Of a stretch of DNA of 12,009 nt, positions 6,419 to 12,009 are shown piece after piece. Position 1 is the stretch's first letter, and every line of letters starts with the position of its first letter. The notes beneath the pieces are model-generated. The model was given only the letters and a program-made list of their open reading frames with translations. It ran no database searches and was not told the origin of the DNA. Origin of the DNA: an uncultured Lachnospiraceae bacterium (GTDB lineage: Bacteria; Bacillota; Clostridia; Lachnospirales; Lachnospiraceae); assembly GCA_910586555.1 (NCBI GenBank), contig CAJUJY010000086.1, positions 1 through 12,009 on the forward strand, read 5' to 3'. The position numbers and the translations under genes were made by a program.

Positions 6419-7501
6419 ATGTCATTGAAAAAAATTGCAGAACTTGCAGGCACATCAGTGTCTACTGTTTCACGCGTATTAAATACACCTGGCCATACAT
6501 GCCATATACCTGGATTGTCTGAAAAAATATGGCAAATTGCTAAAGAACTTGAATATATTCCAAATGAAGCAGCAAGGAATTTAAGGACAGGGAATAACAA
6601 AACCAAAGAACCATTTTATACAGATATTTTTCTTACAAGGTTTGACTCATTAGATAAAGATCCATTTTTTGGTGAACTTTTTATACATATTAAAGAAGAA
6701 CTCCTGTTTGCTAATGCTTTACTTGGTGAAGTTTTAAATTTTACTGATATTATGTCACTTGGGGAAAAAGATGTTCCTATAAAAGCCATACCCTATAAAA
6801 CACCCTCCAGGGTAATTGCAGAAAAGCCTGCTGCCTTGCCTGCATTTGTTTCCAAAAAGCACAATACGGGGCTTATATTGCTTGGAAAGTGCCCCCAGGG
6901 GCTTATACCTGTACTTAAAAAAAGATATTCCTACATAACAGGAATAGACAGAAACCCTACAGATTATGAATATGATGAGGTAATATGCAATGGTATAACT
7001 GCTGCACAAAAAGCAGTTGGCTACCTTATAAAACTTGGGCATAATAATATTGCATATATAGGCGACTGTACATTTGAATCAAGATATACGGGGTACTACC
7101 AGGCACTTTTAGCCCATAAAATCCCTTTAAACTATGCTAATGTGCACCAGACTGGCCAGACAGAGAAAGAAGGCTTCCAGGTTATGTCAAAAATAATAAA
7201 ATCAGATGAAAGGCCCTCTGCAATATTTTGTGCTAATGACATTACTGCCATAGGTGTGTTAAATGCCTTAAAAGCCAATAAAAGAAAAGGGTATGTGCCA
7301 TCAGTAATATCTATTGATAACATATACCCCTCCCAGAAAACAACCCCTATGCTTACCACTATAGACATTCCCAAAAAAGAAATGGCACATCTTGCAGTCA
7401 TGCTCCTTCTTGACAGGAAAGCTGGCAGGCACAGGGAAAATATACGTATTGAACTGCCCTGCCGGCTTATAGAACGTGAAAGCTGTATTTATAAAGCCTG
7501 A
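6419..7501 (+). CDS. LacI/GalR-family transcriptional regulator
   Basis: A 360-residue DNA-binding repressor or activator. The helix-turn-helix spans about 3-22 (LKKIAELAGTSVSTVSRVLN), and the hinge helix is N49-EAARNL-R with L55 at the position that wedges into the operator centre. The segment 23-35 (TPGHTCHIPGLSE) is about two residues longer than in E. coli LacI and carries a Cys and two His. Residues 65-360 form the periplasmic-binding-protein-like effector and dimerisation domain, with IAYIGD, AIFCANDITAIGVL and ISIDN motifs. The ATG has AAAGGA 7-8 bases upstream. Its position opposite the ABC operon, with two AACGTT-centred sites between, suggests it controls the importer and itself. 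The family usually senses sugars or nucleosides; the effector here is unknown. Confidence 0.93.
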   Translation: MSLKKIAELAGTSVSTVSRVLNTPGHTCHIPGLSEKIWQIAKELEYIPNEAARNLRTGNNKTKEPFYTDIFLTRFDSLDKDPFFGELFIHIKEELLFANALLGEVLNFTDIMSLGEKDVPIKAIPYKTPSRVIAEKPAALPAFVSKKHNTGLILLGKCPQGLIPVLKKRYSYITGIDRNPTDYEYDEVICNGITAAQKAVGYLIKLGHNNIAYIGDCTFESRYTGYYQALLAHKIPLNYANVHQTGQTEKEGFQVMSKIIKSDERPSAIFCANDITAIGVLNALKANKRKGYVPSVISIDNIYPSQKTTPMLTTIDIPKKEMAHLAVMLLLDRKAGRHRENIRIELPCRLIERESCIYKA

Positions 7502-7502
7502 A

Positions 7503-8747
7503 TTATATCATTGTAGTAAAACCGCCTGATGGCACAGGCGCCTGTGCTGCCCCGGCTACGGCAGATGCTGCAACTGCCTGGCTTCCAGATGCCTGTGCAG
7601 CAGCAACTGCTGAATTTGTAGTTTCTGCTATTGCTGCCATTGTAGTTCCTAAATCATTATTTTCAATAAACTGTTCAATGCTTTCTTTTACTGCTTCTTT
7701 CCTCATAATGCTGTAACTTGCATTAATTGCAGTATTTAAGCTTATATTAAGTGCACCCTGTGAAGCAGACCCGCCGTTTTTAATGTATTTAATCTGGGCT
7801 TTTAAATATTCCATATCAGCCTTAAGCAGTTCAAGGTCTTCTTCCCTTCTGCGTTCTTTTTTCTGCTGTTCCCTGAAATCCACTGATATCTTGTCTTTAC
7901 TGCCATATTTATCAGCAGCTTCTTCTTCCTTCATATGTGCAAGCTTGGCTTTTGCTATACGCACCATTTTGCCTGCATGCGTTATTGCCATAGTAATTTC
8001 CTGTGAATCATATTTCCCACTTGCAGATTTCCTTCTAAGGCTTACCAGGGAATTTTTTGCTTTGTATACAGCATTTCCTGCCTGTGTAACATTTTTAGCC
8101 TTTGAGATTGTAACTGAAACTTTCTTAAACTGGTAATTTAAAGCCTTTTTCGCTGTTTTCCTTTTCTCATTACTAGCTTTATAACGTTCCCTTGCCTTTT
8201 TCATATCCTCAAGAAGCCTGTTCATATAATCAACATCTTCTTCATTAAAACCATATGTCCTGCCCTTATTTTTCTCTTTATCCTCTTCTGCAAGAAGGGC
8301 AAGTTCTTCATCTGTAAGCACACCTTCCTGTGTTCCATCTGTTTTAGCCTCTGCCACATTTGCACTGGCAGCATCCTTTGCAGCCTGGAGCCCGTTCCCG
8401 TTTATCTGTGCCTGTTTATTATATGCCTCCTGTGCAGCATTAAAATCCTTTGCACTGCCCTGTGGTACTGTGCCTTCTGCACCTGCCCCGTTACTAGCAG
8501 TTTCCCCCTGTGTCCAGTATGCTGCATCTTCCTGGCTTACAATAGAAGAAAGCCTTGCAAACCTTTCTGGAAGTGCATAAGCACTGTTATTTATACCTTG
8601 TGTACTGCCTGCCTGCCTGTTTGCCTGCATATAAGCACTGGCAGCATTTTTCTTCGCTGCCGCTGCCGCCCTGTTCTTACCATTAGCAGAATATGTACGC
8701 CCTGCCTGGTTTCCAAAATTACCGTCCGTGGTTATAAATCCATTCAT
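7503..8747 (-). CDS. Unrecognised Ala-rich, highly charged coiled-coil protein
   Basis: I do not recognise a named family, though the style is reminiscent of conserved hypotheticals of Lachnospiraceae. About 414 residues. There is no signal peptide or membrane segment, so it is cytosolic. Layout: an Ala/Gln/Asn/Gly-rich N-terminal third (about 1-140), a strongly charged helical middle (about 146-326, KKARERYKASNEKRKTAKK, EEEAADKYGSKDK and similar) predicted to form coiled coil, a helical stretch to about 365, and an Ala/Val/Ser-rich tail ending PVPSGGFTTMI. Start choice: ATG at 8747 has GGAG 6 bases upstream, whereas the in-frame ATG at 8759 abuts AAGGAA with no spacing; using 8759 adds MELL. 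Its stop is one base from the LacI-family gene stop (converging). A structural or scaffold role is possible but not shown. Confidence 0.75.
   Translation of the reverse strand: MNGFITTDGNFGNQAGRTYSANGKNRAAAAAKKNAASAYMQANRQAGSTQGINNSAYALPERFARLSSIVSQEDAAYWTQGETASNGAGAEGTVPQGSAKDFNAAQEAYNKQAQINGNGLQAAKDAASANVAEAKTDGTQEGVLTDEELALLAEEDKEKNKGRTYGFNEEDVDYMNRLLEDMKKARERYKASNEKRKTAKKALNYQFKKVSVTISKAKNVTQAGNAVYKAKNSLVSLRRKSASGKYDSQEITMAITHAGKMVRIAKAKLAHMKEEEAADKYGSKDKISVDFREQQKKERRREEDLELLKADMEYLKAQIKYIKNGGSASQGALNISLNTAINASYSIMRKEAVKESIEQFIENNDLGTTMAAIAETTNSAVAAAQASGSQAVAASAVAGAAQAPVPSGGFTTMI
7516..7547 (-). terminator. GC-rich palindrome / weak terminator inside the gene end
   Basis: GCACAGGCGCCTGTGC (7532-7547) is a perfect 16-base palindrome within the last codons. 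Alternatively, on the minus strand GCCTG pairs with CAGGC across a 6-base loop, followed by GGTTTT. Either could slow the two converging transcripts, which have no other space for a terminator. The T run is short. Confidence 0.3.
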
Positions 8748-8863
8748 AAGCAACTCCATTTCCTTATATATGGCAACCGCCAGAACGCCAGTTACTCATT
8801 CCGGCAGCCGCACTGATATAATAATTATCCACAAAACTTTTATAAAATCTGTCCTAAATCCAC

Positions 8864-8881
8864 AAAAATGGATAAATCCAT
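8864..8881 (-). terminator. Weak hairpin after metG
   Basis: On the minus strand ATGGAT and ATCCAT (8881-8868) form a short stem with a tiny loop, followed by TTTT. It lies in the 8760-8958 gap between metG and the next gene. A poor terminator; readthrough from metG is plausible. Confidence 0.3.
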
Positions 8882-8958
8882 ACAATGGATATACTTATTT
8901 TACTTATCGGCAATTATGGACTATTTCTTTACGATCCTGTTTAAATTCTTTAACCTGG

Positions 8959-10938
8959 TCAACATATTTCTGCACCTGCTGGCATATCTTTTTCGGGTGA
9001 TACCAGTGCAAGTTTTCCTTCTGCATCTTCTGCACAAAGCAGCATACCTTCTGACAAAACCCCTGCAAGTTTTGCCGGTTTAAGGTTTACAAGTACCATT
9101 ACTTTCTTCCCAACCATTTCTTCCGCCTTATAATACTGCTTTATGCCTGATACAATCTGTTTTACCTGGCTGCCAATTTTAACTTGTGAACACAGAAGCT
9201 TTTTAGACTTTTTAACTTCTTCACATGCTATAATTTCACCAACCTGGAACTGCATTTTTTCAAAATCACTAAATGTAATTTCAGGTTTTGCCTTGGTATC
9301 AATTACTTTTTCATCTTCTATGTCTTTGCTATTTGCAGATACCTGTTTTACATTAATTTCTTCTGCCCTTTCAAGGACTTCTTTTATATCATGCCTTGCA
9401 AATAAAATTTCTGGTTTGTCTGTAACCTTTGTCCCTGGGACATACAGTCCAAATTTATCCATATTATTAATATCTTTTTTAACAGTATTAAACTGGGATA
9501 ATATTTTGCATGTAGTTTCTGGCATAAATGGTTCAAGAAGGCTTGCACCTGTTATAATGCTTTCAACCAGGTTATAAAGAACTGTTGAAAGCCTGTCTTT
9601 TTTACTTTCATCTTTGCCAAGTATCCACGGTTCCGTTTCATCTATATATTTATTACATCTTTTAAATATTGCAAATACTTCTGTAATTGCATCTGCTACA
9701 CGCAAAGCCTCCATCTTTCCAGCAACTTTTTTATATGCAGATGTTACAAGGTCTTTAAGTTCATTATCAACAGGCTCTGTGCTTCCTTTATCTTCTGCAA
9801 TCCCACCAAGATATTTATTTGTCATTGAAATAGTCCTGTTTACAAGGTTGCCAAGTGTATTTGCAAGGTCAGAATTAACCCTTTCTGTTACAAGTTCCCA
9901 TGTAACTACACCATCATTTTCAAATGGCATTTCATGCAGGACAAAATAGCGTACTGCATCTACACCAAATATATCCACAAGCTCATCTGCATAAATCACA
10001 TTCCCCTTTGACTTGCTCATCTTGCCATCATTCTGCAAAAGCCACGGATGCCCAAATATCTGTTTTGGTAATGGAAGATTCAATGCCATAAGCATAACAG
10101 GCCAGTAGATTGTATGGAAGCGCAATATATCCTTGCCTATAAGGTGCAAATTGGCAGGCCAGAATTTTGCAAAAAGGTCTTTATCATATTCTAATTCATT
10201 ATTACCATCTACATCATAGCCAAGCCCTGTAATATAGTTACTAAGCGCATCTATCCATACATATATAACATGCCCTTCATCAAAATCTACAGGTATGCCC
10301 CATTTAAATGATGTACGTGATACACACAAATCCTGCAATCCAGGAAGAAGGAAATTGTTCATCATTTCATTTTTACGCGATTCTGGCTGTATAAAATCCG
10401 GGTGTGTATTAATATGCTCTATAAGCCTGTCTGTATATTTGCCCAGTTTAAGGAAATATGCCTCCTCCTTTGCAGGCTGGCACTCCCTGCCACAATCAGG
10501 GCACTTGCCATCAACAAGCTGTGAAGAAGTAAAAAATGATTCACATGGGGTACAATACATACCTTCATAGAAGCCTTTATAAATATCACCCTGTTCATAC
10601 AACTTTTTAAAAATCTTCTGTACTTGCTTTTCATGGTATTTATCTGTTGTACGTATAAATTTATCATATGATGTATTCATTAAGTCCCATATGCCTTTAA
10701 TCTGTCCTGATACATCATCTACAAACTGTTTAGGTGTAATCCCTGCTTCTTCTGACTTAATCTCAATTTTCTGCCCATGTTCATCTGTCCCTGTCTGGAA
10801 ACGTACATCATACCCCTGCTGCCTTTTAAACCTTGCAATGCTGTCTGCAAGTACTGCTTCATATGTGTTGCCAATATGCGGCTTGCCAGAAGTATAAGCG
10901 ATTGCTGTTGTCAGATAAAATGTCTTTTTTTCTTCCAT
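8959..10938 (-). CDS. metG: Methionyl-tRNA synthetase
   Basis: A 659-residue class I synthetase charging tRNA-Met in the cytosol. The ATP signature is P20-H21-I-G-N24 and the second is K306-M-S-K-S310. The zinc knuckle is C129-x2-C132 and C146-x2-C149. The anticodon-binding helical domain spans about 350-520, and the C-terminal EMAP II/Trbp111-type tRNA-binding domain about 555-659 (FSDFEKMQFQVGEI onwards), as in the long homodimeric bacterial form. The ATG has GAGG 8 bases upstream. Full length, no lesion seen. It is controlled by the T-box leader immediately upstream, so transcription should read through when tRNA-Met is uncharged. Confidence 0.98.
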   Translation of the reverse strand: MEEKKTFYLTTAIAYTSGKPHIGNTYEAVLADSIARFKRQQGYDVRFQTGTDEHGQKIEIKSEEAGITPKQFVDDVSGQIKGIWDLMNTSYDKFIRTTDKYHEKQVQKIFKKLYEQGDIYKGFYEGMYCTPCESFFTSSQLVDGKCPDCGRECQPAKEEAYFLKLGKYTDRLIEHINTHPDFIQPESRKNEMMNNFLLPGLQDLCVSRTSFKWGIPVDFDEGHVIYVWIDALSNYITGLGYDVDGNNELEYDKDLFAKFWPANLHLIGKDILRFHTIYWPVMLMALNLPLPKQIFGHPWLLQNDGKMSKSKGNVIYADELVDIFGVDAVRYFVLHEMPFENDGVVTWELVTERVNSDLANTLGNLVNRTISMTNKYLGGIAEDKGSTEPVDNELKDLVTSAYKKVAGKMEALRVADAITEVFAIFKRCNKYIDETEPWILGKDESKKDRLSTVLYNLVESIITGASLLEPFMPETTCKILSQFNTVKKDINNMDKFGLYVPGTKVTDKPEILFARHDIKEVLERAEEINVKQVSANSKDIEDEKVIDTKAKPEITFSDFEKMQFQVGEIIACEEVKKSKKLLCSQVKIGSQVKQIVSGIKQYYKAEEMVGKKVMVLVNLKPAKLAGVLSEGMLLCAEDAEGKLALVSPEKDMPAGAEIC

Positions 10939-10985
10939 TATAAATACCTCTTTTCTAATTTTAACTTTTCTAAAATGGAGTACAC

Positions 10986-11018
10986 AAAAAAACGCCCTTA
11001 AGAAAAATTCTTAAAGAC
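10986..11018 (-). terminator. T-box attenuator terminator of metG
   Basis: An 11-bp stem (minus strand 11018-11008 with 11004-10994, two G-U pairs, 3-base loop) followed by G and seven T. It lies just past the T-box antiterminator sequence, and its 5' side is close enough for the two folds to be exclusive. Confidence 0.85.
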
Positions 11019-11278
11019 GGGAATATCCGTGTTACCACTTTAATTTACCTGTATCTCACAATACAGGCCTCTTCCACTGCCATCACAGTGTAACGCTATA
11101 ACAGGCGCACCTGGCACACCCTTGGAAGCATAATAAAATACTCCCTCAGATATGCAGCTCCAAGACCATCTTCAGTAATATTCTGCACACCCTTTCCCAC
11201 CTGCCAGGGCTCTCTGCTTTGTACATAGGATTACATACTCTTCTCTTCACAGCCTCTAAATTATCTTTTTAAATAATT
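10986..11278 (-). promoter_or_regulatory. T-box riboswitch (methionine) upstream of metG
   Basis: The leader RNA binds tRNA-Met and permits metG expression when it is uncharged. On the minus strand the T-box core AAAGTGGTAACACGG lies at 11041-11027, a divergent form of the AGGGTGGNACCGCG consensus. Stem I distal motifs AGAGAG and GGTGGGAAA are present (about 11223-11194). AUG followed by G, at 11169-11167, lies in the expected specifier-loop context (GAAGATGG), matching methionine. A 7-bp stem (CCTGTAT/ATACAGG, 11048-11067) fits stem III, and the terminator follows. Stem boundaries are read by eye. Confidence 0.9.
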
Positions 11279-11284
11279 TTCTCT

Positions 11285-11313
11285 ATTCTAATATTTGCGT
11301 AGCCGTTTGTCAA
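11285..11313 (-). promoter_or_regulatory. Sigma-A promoter of the metG T-box transcript
   Basis: Minus strand: consensus TTGACA (11308-11313), a 17-base spacer, TAGAAT (11285-11290). The predicted start near 11278 puts the whole T-box leader in the transcript. Confidence 0.85.
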
Positions 11314-11421
11314 GGGAAAATTACAGGTTTGCACGTCCGTTTCATAAATATTTAACTGTGTATAAACAGTAGATAATTTATAGTTATCTGTGGTTTGTCT
11401 TAAATGGGAGGTTAAAATACT

Positions 11422-11538
11422 ATGCCCTGGCAGTTCCAAAGTAATCCTACAGGCAACCCGCTTGCGCTTGGACGGGTTCACGCAACGGCGGCCCCGTACA
11501 GTTGCCTTTTAGGATTACATTTGGAACTTGCCAGGTAA
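11422..11538 (+). CDS. Possible 38-residue peptide ORF overlying a long hairpin
   Basis: ATG at 11422 has GGGAGG at 11406-11411 at about 10 bases' distance, and the frame runs 38 codons to TAA at 11536-11538. The peptide starts MPWQFQSNPTGNP and ends LHLELAR. It has no clear signal peptide or known motif. The ORF almost exactly spans the inverted repeat 11426-11535, and its codons are much richer in GC than the flanks. It could be a leader peptide, a small secreted or toxic peptide, or a chance frame inside a structured repeat. I cannot tell which. Confidence 0.3.
   Translation: MPWQFQSNPTGNPLALGRVHATAAPYSCLLGLHLELAR
11426..11535. repeat. Long imperfect inverted repeat (110 bases)
   Basis: Arms pair in blocks: 11426-11432 with 11529-11535 (7 bp), 11433-11440 with 11520-11527 (8 bp), 11441-11449 with 11510-11518 (9 bp), 11451-11457 with 11501-11507 (7 bp). 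Only small bulges intervene (T11528, A11519, C11450 against TT). About 31 bp in total enclose a GC-rich 43-base loop that can itself fold (ACGGG with CCCGT). No T run follows on either strand, so it is not an ordinary terminator. Confidence 0.85.
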
Positions 11539-11588
11539 TATACACTTTGGAAGTTTATAAAAATATTTCCTGCGGACTTTCTTGGTTT

Positions 11589-11695
11589 AACCTCATTAAG
11601 TAAGTCCCCCGCTTCTTAAGTGGTGGGTTTAGGACTTACTTAGTCTGGCAGGGGTTCAAGCTCCTGCCAGACTGCCGCAAAGCGGCAATGAGGTT
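11589..11695 (+). ncRNA. Putative structured RNA: closed four-way junction
   Basis: The outer stem is 11589-11597 with 11687-11695 (9 bp, perfect). Inside are three hairpins with only A11642 left unpaired at the junction: (1) 11598-11607 with 11632-11641 (10 bp, perfect), topped by a further stem CCGCTT/AAGTGG; (2) 11643-11654 with 11661-11672 (12 bp, one G-U) with loop TTCAAG, recalling a tRNA T-loop; (3) TGCCGC/GCGGCA, 11673-11687, loop AAA (A11687 is shared with the outer stem). The coding strand is uncertain because perfect stems fold on both strands; the G-U pairs and T-loop-like loop favour plus. It is not a tRNA. Candidate classes are a HEARO/omega RNA of IscB-IsrB elements or an IS200/IS605-derived RNA, inferred only. 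Confidence 0.5.
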
Positions 11696-11710
11696 ATGAG
11701 CAAGTAGCGA

Positions 11711-11800
11711 AGCGGATTGCGAATATCCGTTTGACTGGCATTGTGATATACTTGCACATGTAACAGTGCTTAATAACGGTGCAAAACACCTTTTACATGG
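11711..11800 (+). other. Further hairpins downstream of the four-way junction
   Basis: CGGAT/ATCCG (11712-11716 with 11724-11728) forms a short hairpin. CATGTAA (11757-11763) pairs with TTACATG (11793-11799), enclosing GGTG-CAAAA-CACC (11778-11790) followed by TTTT. These may be 3' domains or an end signal of the same RNA. No gene is seen from 11700 to 12009; the last ~200 bases are plain AT-rich sequence. Confidence 0.35.
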
Positions 11801-12009
11801 GACATAAAAGTCTTCTGAATAAATATAAAACTTCTGCATGCACATATCCTTTAACATATACAAAAATACAAAAACCAATGCAGGATAACTATAAATTATC
11901 CCTTGTTTATTTGTTTATATAAAATTAAAATTTATGAAACAGACGTGAAATATAACCCACGGAAATCAATTTTCAAAAATCTCACAAATCTTGGAAGATT
12001 CAAGTAAGC

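Noticed and set aside
8825..8881. Replication-origin-like patch: perfect DnaA box TTATCCACA at 8825-8833, a partial one at 8856-8864, AT-rich
   Set aside because: One perfect 9-mer and one partial match are not a cluster, and no dnaA, dnaN, rep or parA gene is nearby; chance is sufficient.
11269..11481. 70-residue minus-strand frame over the metG promoter
   Set aside because: It overlaps the T-box promoter and the long hairpin and has no recognisable protein features.
11426..11535. Integron attC-like site (imperfect palindrome with extrahelical bases and a variable loop)
   Set aside because: The required RYYYAAC and GTTRRRY boxes at the ends are absent, and there is no integrase or cassette array.
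11643..11672. tRNA or tRNA-like gene because of the TTCAAG T-loop mimic
   Set aside because: Stem lengths (9, 10+, 12, 6) and arm order do not fit a cloverleaf tRNA, and no anticodon arm exists.
11404..11800. Group II intron or 6S RNA
   Set aside because: No domain V-like hairpin or intron ORF is seen; the long hairpin lacks the large central bubble of 6S RNA.
11636..11878. 80-residue minus-strand frame across the structured region
   Set aside because: It runs through the four-way junction, has no convincing ribosome binding site, and its composition is not protein-like.

Overview
The window is low-GC, with strong sigma-A promoters, GGAGG-type ribosome binding sites, a T-box leader on a methionyl-tRNA synthetase gene and a tRNA-Leu with no encoded CCA. 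This fits a Gram-positive anaerobe of the Clostridia, most likely Lachnospiraceae. The family-level placement is inferred from gene style, not from a database match.

Layout. 1-1425: an Rpn-type PD-(D/E)XK nuclease/transposase-like gene (minus strand) with its own promoter, then a tRNA-Leu(AAG) gene with promoter and terminator. 1426-1812: a small protein resembling DUF6483 (minus). 1892-3526: two plus-strand genes, a membrane-anchored cyclophilin and a Cof-type HAD phosphatase, ending at a bidirectional terminator shared with the converging ABC operon. 3596-6065: a tightly overlapping minus-strand ABC importer operon of the sulfonate/nitrate/taurine class (lipoprotein, ATPase, permease). 6066-6418: a divergent control region with two LacI-type operator-like palindromes and a third, different palindrome. 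6419-7501: a LacI-family regulator, probably the local controller of the importer. 7503-8747: an unrecognised alanine-rich, highly charged coiled-coil protein converging on the regulator with one base between stop codons. 8959-11313: metG with a complete T-box leader and promoter.

The last ~700 bases (11314-12009) have no conventional gene but are the most unusual part. They hold a ~110-base long imperfect hairpin that coincides almost exactly with a 38-codon ORF carrying a good ribosome binding site. About 50 bases later a 107-base segment folds, with almost no unpaired junction bases, into a four-way junction of perfect or near-perfect stems. More hairpins follow. GC content is locally raised. 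This looks like a structured non-coding RNA and/or the non-coding remnant of a mobile element. An IscB/IsrB-associated HEARO (omega) RNA or an IS200/IS605 end-derived RNA is the leading but unproven hypothesis; no nuclease or transposase ORF accompanies it in the window.
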